Positions 1-8,142 of a stretch of 43,457 nucleotides of DNA are shown one piece after another. Source of the DNA: Streptomyces milbemycinicus (lineage in GTDB: Bacteria; Actinomycetota; Actinomycetes; Streptomycetales; Streptomycetaceae). The position numbers and the translations under genes are program-made. Under the pieces are notes generated by a model. That model searched no databases, had not been told where the DNA came from, and saw only the letters and a program-made list of their open reading frames with translations. The DNA lies in assembly GCF_002154605.1 (NCBI RefSeq), contig NZ_MUNE01000079.1, positions 1 to 43,457 of the forward strand, written 5' to 3'. Each line of letters starts with the position of its first letter. The stretch's first letter is position 1.

Positions 1-1
1 G

Positions 2-1507
2 CTGCGCGGCGGCGCCGCGGGGGTGGGGACGGTGGCGGGGGCCGGCCTGCTCACCGGTTCGGCGGGCGCCGTGGAAGCGGGCGCGTCCCCGGCACTGTTC
101 ACCGGTCCGTCGCCGACGCTGCTCACCGGCCCGGCCTCGCGGAAGGTGGACGGCGCGCTGGTCGCGCCCTTCGGCCGCCATCTCGCCTTCGGCGCCGACC
201 CCAGGACCCAGATGCGGATCTCCTGGCAGGTCCCCTTCGCCGTCAAGGCGCCGTATGTGCGGATCGGCCTCAAGCCCTGGGAGCTGAGCCGGAAGATCGA
301 GGCCGAGGTCCGCCATCTGCACACGCCCGCGCTCAGCGACAAGCTCCCCGCCGTCGACCAGTACTACCTCCACGCCGCGCTCGACGGGCTGAGCCCTGGC
401 GTCACCTATTACTACGGCGTCGGCCACGACGGCTTCGACCCGGCCGACCCGCGCCACTTCTCCGCCCTGGCCACGTTCCGTACGGCGCCAGAAAAGGCCG
501 AGTCCTTCGCCTTCACGGCCTTCGGCGACCAGGGCGTCAGCTATGACGCGCTCGCCAACGACCAGCTGCTGCTCGGCCAGCACCCCGCCTTCCATCTGCA
601 CGCCGGGGATCTGTGCTACGCCGACACCACCGGCCACGGCCAGAAGACGGATGTCTTCGACGCCCGGGTGTGGGACTCCTTCCTCGCCCAGACCGCCTCG
701 GTCGCGGCGAGCGTGCCGTGGATGGTGACCACCGGCAACCACGACATGGAGGCCTGGTACTCCCCCGACGGCTACGGCGGCCAGCTGGCCCGCTGGTCCC
801 TCCCCGGCAACGGCCCCGATCCGCGCAAGGCGCCCGGCGTCTACTCCTTCACCTACGCCAATGCGGCGGTCGTCGCGCTGGACGCCAACGACGTCAGCTA
901 CGAGATCACCGCCAACACCGGATACACCGGCGGGGAGCAGACGCGCTGGCTGGACCGGCGGCTCGGACAGCTGCGCGCCCAGCCCGGCATCGACTTCATC
1001 GTGGTCTTCTTCCACCACTGCGCCTTCTCGACCACCAGCGCCCACGCCTCGGACGGCGGGGTGCGCGACGCCTGGGTCCCGCTGTTCGAGAAGCACCAGG
1101 TGGACCTGGTCATCAACGGCCACAACCACGTCTACGAGCGCACCGACGCCATCCGGGGCGGCCGGGTCGCCAAGCGGGTGCCGGTCGGCGGCAGCGCCGA
1201 TGCGGTGCGCGACGGCATCGTCTACGCGACGGCGGGCGGGGCCGGGGCGCATCTGTACGAGTTCCCGGTGCCCGACAGCTACGAGGGCCATGTGAAGGAC
1301 CTCGACGAGGTGAAGACCTTCCACTGGGCGAAGGACGGATCGAAGAACAAGGACACGGTGGAGTGGTCGCGGGTGCGCTACACCGGCTTCTCGTTCCTCG
1401 CGGTGGAGGTGCGGCCGGGCCCGAGCCCGAAGCTGACGGTCACGACGCTGGCCGAATCGGGCGAGCGCGTGGACCACTTCGAGGTGGTGCGCACGCCGGG
1501 GAAGTGA
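2..1507 (+). CDS. Purple acid phosphatase / metallophosphoesterase, secreted (5' end outside window)
   Basis: Phosphoester hydrolase of the purple acid phosphatase type, with a fibronectin-like N-terminal domain followed by a metallophosphatase domain. The dinuclear metal-site motifs appear in order: FGDQG, GDLCYAD, GNHDME, FFHHCAFS and GHNHVYER. The reading frame is open to the window edge and reads LRGGAAGVGTVAGAG, which looks like the hydrophobic part of a Tat signal. The GTG at 23 is therefore unlikely to be the true start and the twin-arginine motif probably lies just outside. The product is expected outside the cell or at the wall, releasing phosphate from organic esters. It is convergent with the 40-residue gene at 1540. 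Family assignment is firm; substrate is unknown. Confidence 0.92.
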   Translation: MRGGAAGVGTVAGAGLLTGSAGAVEAGASPALFTGPSPTLLTGPASRKVDGALVAPFGRHLAFGADPRTQMRISWQVPFAVKAPYVRIGLKPWELSRKIEAEVRHLHTPALSDKLPAVDQYYLHAALDGLSPGVTYYYGVGHDGFDPADPRHFSALATFRTAPEKAESFAFTAFGDQGVSYDALANDQLLLGQHPAFHLHAGDLCYADTTGHGQKTDVFDARVWDSFLAQTASVAASVPWMVTTGNHDMEAWYSPDGYGGQLARWSLPGNGPDPRKAPGVYSFTYANAAVVALDANDVSYEITANTGYTGGEQTRWLDRRLGQLRAQPGIDFIVVFFHHCAFSTTSAHASDGGVRDAWVPLFEKHQVDLVINGHNHVYERTDAIRGGRVAKRVPVGGSADAVRDGIVYATAGGAGAHLYEFPVPDSYEGHVKDLDEVKTFHWAKDGSKNKDTVEWSRVRYTGFSFLAVEVRPGPSPKLTVTTLAESGERVDHFEVVRTPGK

Positions 1508-1539
1508 CCGGCGCCTTTCTGCTTGCGTCAGCGCTCTCG

Positions 1540-1662
1540 TCAGTGGCCGGTGGCGCCGCCGTTGTCGCGGCGGTCGAGGGCGCGCTGCAGCGCGGCAGCG
1601 GCGTTCTTACGGTCGGTGTTGTCGGTCTTGCGACGGGTCCTGCGGACAGTCGTCTCAGCCAT
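1540..1662 (-). CDS. Small basic conserved hypothetical protein (40 aa)
   Basis: A 40-residue protein beginning MAETTVRRTRRKTDN and ending in RRDNGGATGH. It is rich in Arg, Lys and Thr, has no membrane segment, and contains a central Ala-rich helix-like stretch (AAAALQRALDRR). The ATG at 1662 follows a purine-rich AGGGAG ribosome site at suitable spacing, whereas the longer open frame to 1833 lacks one and reads as non-coding. From memory, short proteins of this type are conserved and unannotated in Streptomyces. The charge suggests nucleic-acid or ribosome contact, but that is inference only. It converges with the phosphatase gene. Confidence 0.6.
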   Translation of the reverse strand: MAETTVRRTRRKTDNTDRKNAAAALQRALDRRDNGGATGH

Positions 1663-1880
1663 GGTCGCGTCTCCCTGTGTCCCGAGAGGTGCTGCGGAAG
1701 ATGCCGGAGGGGCGGGGGCCTGAGTGCGGCAGGGGTCACCTGCGCATGCGCACCGGCCGCGGCCGCCGTCGCTCGATCGAGCGAGACGTTCGGCTTCCAC
1801 AAAAATAAGGCCTCGGAGGCGGACTGTCCGCACAATTACTCGGACGTCCTACTATCTGAGACGCAGAAACGCGCATGGGC

Positions 1881-1913
1881 TGGTCGAGGCCAACCCCCGT
1901 TCGGCCTCGACCA
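1881..1913. repeat. Inverted repeat, 11-bp perfect arms
   Basis: TGGTCGAGGCC at 1881-1891 and its exact complement at 1903-1913, separated by an 11-nt C-rich loop. There is no T-run on either side, so it could be an RNA hairpin, a weak terminator or a protein site. Confidence 0.5.
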
Positions 1914-2061
1914 ACCAGTATTCGCGCCGTTCAGAAGGTGCTCACTCGTTGGTTAGCTTCGTAAACTGTCGTGAATAACGACTACTTGGCTGTCAGACGC
2001 TAGCACCGCCGCGCCTCCGCCGTCCACGACTTTTCGGCCTGTCACACGCGCCCCTCGTACG

Positions 2062-2105
2062 CCAACGGCCGCCGCCCGCGCCTTGGCGCGGACGGCGGCC
2101 GTTGG
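2062..2105 (-). terminator. Terminator hairpin downstream of P5C dehydrogenase
   Basis: A 13-bp perfect stem (2062-2074 with 2093-2105) closes a second 7-bp stem (2076-2082 with 2085-2091). The result is a 20-bp hairpin with one mismatch and a two-base loop, 30 bases past the stop codon of the gene at 2135. It has no T-run, as is common in Streptomyces. Confidence 0.75.
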
Positions 2106-2134
2106 GGGTCGGGCCCCAGGGCTCAGCGGGGGTC

Positions 2135-3766
2135 TCAGCCCATGTGCGGGTAGCGGTAGTCGGTCGGCGGGACCAGGGTCTCCTTGATGGAGCGGGTGGA
2201 GGTCCAGCGCATCAGGTTCTGCTTGGCGCCCGCCTTGTCGTTGGTGCCGGAGGCCCGCCCACCGCCGAACGGCTGCTGGCCGACGACGGCCCCGGTCGGC
2301 TTGTCGTTGATGTAGAAGTTGCCGGCCGCGAAGCGCAGCGCCTCGCAGGTGGCGGCGGCCGCGGCGCGGTCCTGGGCGATGACGCAGCCGGTGAGGCCGT
2401 ACGGCGACGCCGACTCCATCTGCTCCAGCATCGCGTCGTACTCGGCGTCCTCGTAGACGAACACCCCGAGGATCGGGCCGAAGTACTCGTCCTTGAAGAT
2501 CTCGTTGTCCGCGTCGGTGGAGACGAGGACCGTCGGGCGGACGAAGTAGCCCTCGCTGTCGTCGTACGTACCGCCGGCCACGATCTCGATGGTCGGGTCG
2601 GACTTCGCCCGGTCGATGGCCGCCTTGGACTTGGCGAAGGCGCGCTCGTCGATGACGGCCCCGATGAAGTGGGACAGGTCCGTCACATCGCCCATCGCCA
2701 GGCTCTCCACCTCGGCGGCGAACTCCTCCTTGAAGCCGCTCTCCCACAGCGAGCGCGGGACATAGGCGCGCGAGGCGGCGGAGCACTTCTGGCCCTGGTA
2801 CTCGAAGGCGCCGCGGGTCATCGCCGTCTTCAGCACCTTGGGGTCGGCCGACGGGTGGGCGACGATGAAGTCCTTGCCGCCGGTCTCGCCGACCAGGCGC
2901 GGGTAGGTCTTGTACGTCTCGATGTTGGCGCCGACCGTCTTCCACAGGTACTGGAAGGTCCGGGTCGAACCGGTGAAGTGGATACCCGCGAGGTCCGGAT
3001 GGGCCAGCGCCACCTCGGAGACGTCCTTGCCGTCGCCCGTGACCAGGTTGATCACGCCCTTGGGCAGCCCCGCCTCCTCCAGCAGCTCCATCAGCAGCAC
3101 GGCGGCGTGGGTCTGCGTCGGCGACGGCTTCCAGACCACCACATTGCCCATCAGGGCGGGGGCGGTCGGAAGGTTGCCCGCGATCGCGGTGAAGTTGAAG
3201 GGCGTGATCGCGTAGACGAACCCCTCCAGCGGCCGGTGGTCGCTGCGGTTCCAGACGCCCGGGGAGTTGGTCATCGGCTGCTCGGCCAGGATCTGGCGGG
3301 CGAAGTGGACATTGAAGCGCCAGAAGTCGACCAGCTCACAGGGGGTGTCGATCTCGGCCTGCTGCACGGTCTTGGACTGGCCGAGCATGGTCGAGGCGGC
3401 CAGCGTCTCGCGCCACGGGCCGGAGAGCAGATCGGCGGCCTTGAGGATGATCGCGGCCCGGTCGTCGAAGCTGAGCGCGCGCCACGCCGGGGCGGCGGCC
3501 AGGGCCGCGTCGATCGCGTCCCGCGCATCGGCCTGGGTGGCATTGGCGTAGCTGCCCAGGCGCGCCGCGTGGTTGTGCGGCTGCACCACGTCGAAGCGCG
3601 TCCCCCCGCCCATCCGCTTCTCGCCGCCGATGGTCATCGGCAGGTCGATGGGGTTCTGGGCGAGCTCCTTGAGCTTGGTCTCAAGGCGTGCGCGCTCGGG
3701 GGTGCCGGGGGCGTAGGTGTGCACCGGCTCGTTCACCGGCACGGGGACCTGGGTCACGGCGTCCAT
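2135..3766 (-). CDS. pruA: L-glutamate gamma-semialdehyde (delta-1-pyrroline-5-carboxylate) dehydrogenase
   Basis: NAD-dependent aldehyde dehydrogenase that oxidises glutamate semialdehyde, the product of proline dehydrogenase, to glutamate. The 543 residues match the long single-function P5CDH group. The active-site Cys is about residue 328 (GQKCSAASRAYVP) and the general-base Glu about 294 (LVGETGGKDF). Other marks are VITPFNFTAIAGNLP, FTGSTRTF and the C-terminal QQPFGGGRASGTNDKAG. The ATG at 3766 follows AAGGAGA about 11 bases upstream. It lies 78 bases after the proline dehydrogenase gene on the same strand, so the two form a proline-to-glutamate operon as separate proteins rather than a fused PutA. 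Confidence 0.95.
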   Translation of the reverse strand: MDAVTQVPVPVNEPVHTYAPGTPERARLETKLKELAQNPIDLPMTIGGEKRMGGGTRFDVVQPHNHAARLGSYANATQADARDAIDAALAAAPAWRALSFDDRAAIILKAADLLSGPWRETLAASTMLGQSKTVQQAEIDTPCELVDFWRFNVHFARQILAEQPMTNSPGVWNRSDHRPLEGFVYAITPFNFTAIAGNLPTAPALMGNVVVWKPSPTQTHAAVLLMELLEEAGLPKGVINLVTGDGKDVSEVALAHPDLAGIHFTGSTRTFQYLWKTVGANIETYKTYPRLVGETGGKDFIVAHPSADPKVLKTAMTRGAFEYQGQKCSAASRAYVPRSLWESGFKEEFAAEVESLAMGDVTDLSHFIGAVIDERAFAKSKAAIDRAKSDPTIEIVAGGTYDDSEGYFVRPTVLVSTDADNEIFKDEYFGPILGVFVYEDAEYDAMLEQMESASPYGLTGCVIAQDRAAAAATCEALRFAAGNFYINDKPTGAVVGQQPFGGGRASGTNDKAGAKQNLMRWTSTRSIKETLVPPTDYRYPHMG

Positions 3767-3844
3767 GGTGGCCTTTGTCTCCTTCGAGCGTCGGGGTCGA
3801 TCGTCGTGTACGCGAGGGGGCGGGGGGAGGAGCGTTCCGGCTGG

Positions 3845-4771
3845 TCAGCCGCGGCCGACCAGCGAGCGCAGGAAGAACGCCAGGTTCGCGGGGCGCTCCG
3901 CGAGGCGCCGCATGAAGTACCCGTACCAGTCTGTTCCATACGGAACATAAACCCGCATACGGTGCCCCTCGGCGGCAAGCCGCTCCTGCTCGGCCGGGCG
4001 GATCCCGTACAGCATCTGGAACTCGTACTCGTCGAGCTTGCGGCCGAAGCGGCGCGCCAGCTCCTGGGTGATGGCGACCATCCGGGGGTCGTGGGAGCCG
4101 ATCATCGGGTAGCCCTCGCCCGCCATGAGGATCTTCAGACAGCGCACATAGGCCAGGTCGACCTCGCGCTTGTCCTGGTACGCGACGCTCGCCGGCTCCT
4201 TGTACGCGCCCTTCACCAGCCGCACCCGCGAGCCTTCCCCGGCCAGCGCCCGGCAGTCGTCCTCGGTACGGAAGAGATACGACTGGAGGACCGCGCCGGT
4301 CCTCGGGAACCGCCGGCGCAGCTCGGCGAGGATCGCGAGGGTGGAGTCCACGGTGGTGTGGTCCTCCATGTCCAGGGTGACGGTGGTGCCCGCCGCGTCC
4401 GCCGCCTCCACCACCGGGGTCACATGGGCCAGGGCCAGATCATGGCCGCCGGACAGCGCCTGCCCGAAAGCCGACAGCTTCACCGACATCTCCGCCCGCC
4501 CGGCCAGGCCCTCGGCGGCCAGCGCCTCGGTCAGCGCGAGATAGGCGTCCCGGTTGCGCAGCGCCTCCGCCGGGTCGGTGATGTCCTCGCCCAAGTGGTC
4601 GAGCGTGACCTCCAGGCCGCGCTCCGCCAGGGCGCGGACGACCGGGATCGCCTCGGCCAGGCGCTCACCGGCGACGAACCGGTCCACCGTCGGGCGGGTC
4701 ACCGGGGCGGCCGAGACGATACGACGGATGGCGGCACTGCGGGAAGCGGCAAGCAGCACGGGACCCAGCAC
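3845..4771 (-). CDS. Proline dehydrogenase
   Basis: FAD-dependent proline oxidase, the first step of proline breakdown, giving pyrroline-5-carboxylate. The 308-residue single-domain TIM barrel shows LVKGAYKEP (FAD and substrate contact), YEFQMLYGIRP and the C-terminal RVYVPYGTDWYGYFMRRLAERP-type signature. This length is normal for monofunctional actinobacterial PRODH. The GTG at 4771 has GGAGG seven bases upstream. It is first in the operon with P5C dehydrogenase and divergent from the PucR-type regulator, and the shared upstream region contains a candidate operator. Confidence 0.95.
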   Translation of the reverse strand: MLGPVLLAASRSAAIRRIVSAAPVTRPTVDRFVAGERLAEAIPVVRALAERGLEVTLDHLGEDITDPAEALRNRDAYLALTEALAAEGLAGRAEMSVKLSAFGQALSGGHDLALAHVTPVVEAADAAGTTVTLDMEDHTTVDSTLAILAELRRRFPRTGAVLQSYLFRTEDDCRALAGEGSRVRLVKGAYKEPASVAYQDKREVDLAYVRCLKILMAGEGYPMIGSHDPRMVAITQELARRFGRKLDEYEFQMLYGIRPAEQERLAAEGHRMRVYVPYGTDWYGYFMRRLAERPANLAFFLRSLVGRG

Positions 4772-4881
4772 GGGGCACCTCCACGATGACGGCCGTCGGA
4801 CGGCTTTGTTGACTCACCGTGAAACTTAAGGATCGCTCGCATCCCCGGCCATCGACAGCTGTCACGCATCCGTGTCCGGGA

Positions 4882-4901
4882 TCTCAGACAGATGTATGAG
4901 A
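4882..4901. promoter_or_regulatory. Candidate operator between proline genes and regulator
   Basis: TCTCAGACAGATGTATGAGA is an imperfect 20-bp palindrome: arms of 5 bp, then 3-bp matches inside (ACA/TGT). It lies 28 bases before the regulator start codon and 110 bases before the proline dehydrogenase start codon. A second short palindrome, GACAGCTGTC, sits at 4854-4863. Placement suggests autoregulation or activation by the PucR-type protein; this is inference. Confidence 0.4.
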
Positions 4902-4929
4902 ATGGGAGCCGTGGAACGGAGGCGGGCCG

Positions 4930-6237
4930 GTGCTCGACGACTATCAGCAGCTTGTGGACGAGATCTCGGCGGCACTCGGCGCGCCCACGACGCTGGAGAA
5001 CCGTGACTTCGAGCTGATCGCCTTCGGCGCCCACGACAGCGGCGCGTACTCCACCAAGGCCGACGAGGCGGACGAGCTGGCGCTCGACCCGGTGCGCACC
5101 CGCTCCATCCTGCGGCGCCGGTCCACGGCGGCGGTGCGCGCCTGGTTCGAGGGCTTCGGCATCGCCCGCGCCCAGGCCCCGCTGCGGATCCCGCCGGACC
5201 CGGGGGCGGGAGTCTTCATGGGCCGGATCTGTCTGCCGGTGCGCCACCGGGGCGTGGTGCACGGCTATGTATGGCTGCTCGACGACGGCCATCTCTCCGA
5301 CCTGGAGCTCGGCGGACCGTCCGGCCCGCCCGACCCCCGGCTCGCCCGCGCGATGGAGACGGCGGCTCGGATCGGGGCGCTGCTGGCGGCGGAGGCTCAG
5401 GCCGACGAGGAGCTGGGCGGGCAGCTGCGCGATCTGCTGACCGGGCCGCCGGGCGGCCGCGACACCGCGCGTACGGCCCTGCGCGCCGCGCTGCGCGGGG
5501 CGGCCGACGGGCCGCTGGCGCTCGTCGCGGTGACCCCGTGGGCCCCAAGGGATGCCTCGAACGCCGAGGACGCTGAGGACTACCCCTCCGCCCGGCTGCC
5601 CAGCCCGCCCGGGGTGGCCGCCGTCTGCGTACTCCCGGTGCCCCCCGGACCGGGCCCGGCGGCGGGTCCCGCGGCGGGCCCGGCGGCGGGGCGCTCCCCG
5701 GCCGCGGGCCTGGCCGCGCTGGTCCGGCTGCGCGCCTCGACGGCCCTGGACCCGGCCCGTACCGCGGCCGAACATCTGCTGCGCTCCGCCGGGGGCGGTC
5801 CGGAGCGCTCCGGGACCGTACGGGACAGGGGGTTCGCGGGCGTCAGCGCGCCGCGCCGCGGCCTGGACGACTTGCCCGCGGCCTGGCCCGAGGCGCTGGC
5901 CGCCGCGCGGGCGGCCCGGGCGGACGCGCGGCTGGGCCCGGTCGCGGAGTGGTCCGCCATCGGTCCGTACCGGCTGCTGGCCGCGCTGCCCGCGCAGGCC
6001 GGCCCCGACCCCGTCGTACAAGCCCTCTTGAAACCCTCGCACGCCGAACTCGCCCGCACCGCCGAGGCGTTCCTGGACTGCGCGGGGCAGGCGAGCCGCA
6101 CCGCCCAGGCGCTCGGCATCCACCGGCAGACGCTCTACTACCGGCTCTCCCGCGTCGAGCAGCTGACCGGGCTGGACCTCGACGCGGGCGAGGACCGGCT
6201 GCTGCTGCACATGGCGCTCAAGTCCGCGCGCCTATGA
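4930..6237 (+). CDS. PucR/CdaR-family transcriptional regulator, probable regulator of proline catabolism
   Basis: A 435-residue regulator with a C-terminal PucR-type helix-turn-helix at about residues 365-430 ([18 protein letters not shown], then [17 protein letters not shown]). The N-terminal two thirds form a GAF/CdaR-like sensory region. A Pro-Ala-Gly linker at about residues 236-260 ([16 protein letters not shown]) reflects a short GC-rich DNA repeat near 5655-5700. The GTG at 4930 has GGAGG seven bases upstream. Divergent placement from proline dehydrogenase argues for control of that operon, as known for PucR-type activators of proline use in actinobacteria. The effector is not visible. 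Confidence 0.88.
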   Translation: MLDDYQQLVDEISAALGAPTTLENRDFELIAFGAHDSGAYSTKADEADELALDPVRTRSILRRRSTAAVRAWFEGFGIARAQAPLRIPPDPGAGVFMGRICLPVRHRGVVHGYVWLLDDGHLSDLELGGPSGPPDPRLARAMETAARIGALLAAEAQADEELGGQLRDLLTGPPGGRDTARTALRAALRGAADGPLALVAVTPWAPRDASNAEDAEDYPSARLPSPPGVAAVCVLPVPPGPGPAAGPAAGPAAGRSPAAGLAALVRLRASTALDPARTAAEHLLRSAGGGPERSGTVRDRGFAGVSAPRRGLDDLPAAWPEALAAARAARADARLGPVAEWSAIGPYRLLAALPAQAGPDPVVQALLKPSHAELARTAEAFLDCAGQASRTAQALGIHRQTLYYRLSRVEQLTGLDLDAGEDRLLLHMALKSARL

Positions 6238-6342
6238 CTGTCAGCCTGAGACTGTCGGAGGGGGATGTCACAGTGGGTGCCACCGATCGAACAGGCGATC
6301 GGGAGATCCCAGGACGATGAGCGATGGGCACGGGGGCCGGCC

Positions 6343-6954
6343 ATGGGTGACTACTTTCAGCGGATCGTGGACGTGGAGGCGGACGAGCAGGAGGCCGGGC
6401 CGCTCGCCGAGCGGATGGTCGACTGGCTGGTCTCCGAAGGCGTGATCACGCGCGAGACGTCCGGCGAAGGGGTGTACAGCCAGACCGCGGACGAGGGGTA
6501 TGTGCCGGGCCCCCGCTGGGACCGGGCCGTGGTGGGTTCGGCGGAGACGACGTGGCAGCCCGGCCCGGTGGCGGTGATGGTCGGGCGGGACTACTACGTC
6601 GGGGGCCAGGGTCAGGACGAGCCGGACTCGGCGAGCTGTCCGCGCTGCGACGCCACGACGGTGATCATCGACTATCCGGAGGAGTTCGAGGCGGACGAGG
6701 AAGTCTGGCGGCCGTACCGGGAGGCCATCGCCGCCTGGAAGGAGACCAGCGAGGAAGGAAGCGTGGTCTGTTCCGCGTGCGCGGCGGCCGTCCCGGTCAC
6801 CGAGTGGCGGTTCGGCTCCGGCTTCGGCTCCAGCTTCGACCTCGGGGCGCTCGCGTTCGACTTCTGGGGGTGGCCGCCGCTGGACGACGCCTTCCTCGCG
6901 GAGTTCTCCAGGCGGTTGGGGCACCGCACCGGGGAGCAGATGGGCAAGTTCTGA
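6343..6954 (+). CDS. Hypothetical protein with zinc-ribbon-like CxxC pairs
   Basis: About 203 acidic residues from MGDYFQRIVDVEADE. Two cysteine pairs, CPRC (about 95-98) and CSAC (about 143-146), lie some 45 residues apart and could bind one zinc. The C-terminal part is aromatic and Gly-rich (FGSGFGSSFDLGALAFDFWGW). There is no signal peptide or membrane segment. The start at 6343 was preferred because the protein reads naturally from there; an in-frame ATG at 6265 with GGAG only four bases away would add 26 residues. Similar unannotated proteins are familiar from Streptomyces, but I cannot name a family or function. A decayed gene follows. Confidence 0.7.
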   Translation: MGDYFQRIVDVEADEQEAGPLAERMVDWLVSEGVITRETSGEGVYSQTADEGYVPGPRWDRAVVGSAETTWQPGPVAVMVGRDYYVGGQGQDEPDSASCPRCDATTVIIDYPEEFEADEEVWRPYREAIAAWKETSEEGSVVCSACAAAVPVTEWRFGSGFGSSFDLGALAFDFWGWPPLDDAFLAEFSRRLGHRTGEQMGKF

Positions 6955-7018
6955 ATGGCCGTTCGCCGGGTCGGCCGGTGTCGACGGGCGCGCCGAGTAC
7001 AGGAGGAAGTCGACCAGG

Positions 7019-7318
7019 GTCGGGGCCGATCTGCACCGGCGTAAGAAGTCCCTGCCGGTCGTCGCGGCCTTGCGCAGCGGTACGCCCGCCGGGCGGCGGC
7101 TGGCCGAGCTGTACCACGACGAACGTCCCTTGAAGTCCACCGGCGTCGCCCGCGCGACCACGCTGGTCGAGCAGGCCGGCGGGCGCGACTGGGCCCTGGC
7201 GGAGGCAGCCCGGCAGCGGTCCATGGCGCTGGGCCGGCTGGCCGAGGCCACCCTCGATCCGCAGGCCGCCCACGGTCTGCGGTCGTTGGCGGACCTGGCC
7301 ATGCACCGCAGCAGCTGA
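7019..7318 (+). pseudogene. C-terminal remnant of a polyprenyl (isoprenyl diphosphate) synthetase
   Basis: From about 7022 the frame reads GADLHRRKKSLPVVAAL, then SGTPAGRRLAELY and a helical tail with VEQAGGRDWALAEAARQ, ending at a TGA at 7316-7318. This matches the last 90 or so residues of trans-isoprenyl diphosphate synthases, where the helix after the second Asp-rich motif carries a K-K-S/T-L-P-V pattern. Both Asp-rich catalytic motifs and more than 200 upstream residues are absent. Sequence before 7019 in this frame has no resemblance, and only a TTG at 7070 could serve as a start. It is therefore read as a truncated relic. A strong hairpin follows at once. Confidence 0.7.
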
Positions 7319-7323
7319 CCGGC

Positions 7324-7355
7324 CGGGCGCCGGCCGGACCGCCGGCCGGCGCCCG
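7324..7355. terminator. Strong hairpin terminator after the prenyl synthetase remnant
   Basis: A 14-bp perfect GC stem (7324-7337 with 7342-7355) and a 4-base loop ACCG, starting 6 bases after the remnant's stop codon. It also lies downstream of the TetR gene on the other strand, so it may work in both directions. It is probably the original terminator of the lost gene. Confidence 0.75.
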
Positions 7356-7406
7356 CCCCGCGACGCCCGTCGGCACCGGCCATCGGGGCCCGAGGGTGAC
7401 GCGGGG

Positions 7407-8045
7407 TCAGTCGGCCGGGGCGGAGGTCGGGCCGGTGACGATACGGCGCATCGCCTCGGTCAGCTCCCCGGCGCCGGGCGTGCCGTCGGGGTCGATGGCC
7501 ATCTGCACGGCCATGCCGCCCACCAGGGTCATATAGAACGAGCCCAGGATCCGCGCACTCTCCTCGTCGACCTCGTCCTCCAGGATCCCGTGGAAGAGGG
7601 CCACCAGCCCCTTCCGCCCCTCCGGCTGCGCCTGCCCGAACGCCGCGCGCAGCTCCGGGTCGCCCTCCGCCCGCATGACCGCCTCCAGTTGCGCCCGCCA
7701 CAGCGCCTGGTGCTTGCCGAACAGTTCGAGCATCCGGGTCCACCCCACCTCGAACCGCGCCACCTGACCGGCCTCGGAACCCTCGGCGGCGGAACCGGCC
7801 GCGGCACCCGGGCCCTCGGGGCTCCGGACCTCTTCTCTCAAGGACCGCTCGACGTCGTCCGCCCATTCGCCCATGGCCGCGAACAGGGCCTCTCGCATCA
7901 GGGCGTCCTTGGAGCCGTAGTGGTAGCCGATGGACGCCAGATTGGCACCCGAGGCCGCCACGATGTCCCGCGCGGTGGTGCGCGACCAGCCCTTTTCCAG
8001 CAGGCAACGTTTGGCGCCCGCCAACAGATCCTCTCGATGTCCCAT
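7407..8045 (-). CDS. TetR/AcrR-family transcriptional repressor
   Basis: A 212-residue protein with an N-terminal TetR helix-turn-helix at residues 5-50: LLEKGWSRTTARDIVAASGA, then GYHYGSKDALMREAL. The remainder is a helical ligand-binding domain with a variable Gly/Ala/Glu-rich insert at about residues 73-92. It is divergent from a DHA2 exporter gene, with 97 bases between start codons that carry two inverted repeats, the usual arrangement for a drug-responsive repressor of its neighbour. The inducer is unknown. Confidence 0.93.
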   Translation of the reverse strand: MGHREDLLAGAKRCLLEKGWSRTTARDIVAASGANLASIGYHYGSKDALMREALFAAMGEWADDVERSLREEVRSPEGPGAAAGSAAEGSEAGQVARFEVGWTRMLELFGKHQALWRAQLEAVMRAEGDPELRAAFGQAQPEGRKGLVALFHGILEDEVDEESARILGSFYMTLVGGMAVQMAIDPDGTPGAGELTEAMRRIVTGPTSAPAD

Positions 8046-8080
8046 GGCGTCAGCCTATCCCGACACCCATACAACCGTCC

Positions 8081-8127
8081 AAGACGTGCGTCTTATACGG
8101 CCGTACTAGACAAGCGTTTAAGACGCT
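8081..8127. promoter_or_regulatory. Candidate TetR operators (two inverted repeats)
   Basis: AAGACGTGCGTCTT at 8081-8094 is a perfect palindrome with a 2-base centre. AGCGT-TTAAG-ACGCT at 8113-8127 is a second palindrome and shares the AAGACG core. Both lie in the 97-base gap between the TetR and exporter starts, and the second is 15 bases before the exporter ATG. Repression of both genes is inferred. Confidence 0.55.
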
Positions 8128-8142
8128 CGTATATTCCTCGGC

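Larger units (their letters stand above)
1663..2134. other. Intergenic stretch between the small protein gene and P5C dehydrogenase
   Basis: No convincing gene. It holds three small palindromes (12 bp at 1741-1752, 16 bp at 1769-1784, and an 11-bp-arm inverted repeat at 1881-1913) and the terminator hairpin at 2062-2105. The part at 1795-1990 is less GC-rich than its surroundings. Frames crossing it have irregular codon usage and no ribosome site. Confidence 0.6.

Noticed and set aside
1881..1913. tRNA-like stem
   Set aside because: There is only one stem, and no D, anticodon or T arms can be formed around it.
1953..2945. Long open frame antisense to P5C dehydrogenase
   Set aside because: It is the shadow of a GC-rich gene: extreme Arg/Gly composition, no ribosome site, and a well-supported gene in another frame.
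2102..4789. 895-codon plus-strand open frame over the proline genes
   Set aside because: It is antisense to two clear enzymes, its composition is typical of shadow frames, and no domain is recognisable.
7021..7318. Active prenyltransferase or encapsulin cargo gene
   Set aside because: Both Asp-rich catalytic motifs are missing and no encapsulin shell gene is nearby.
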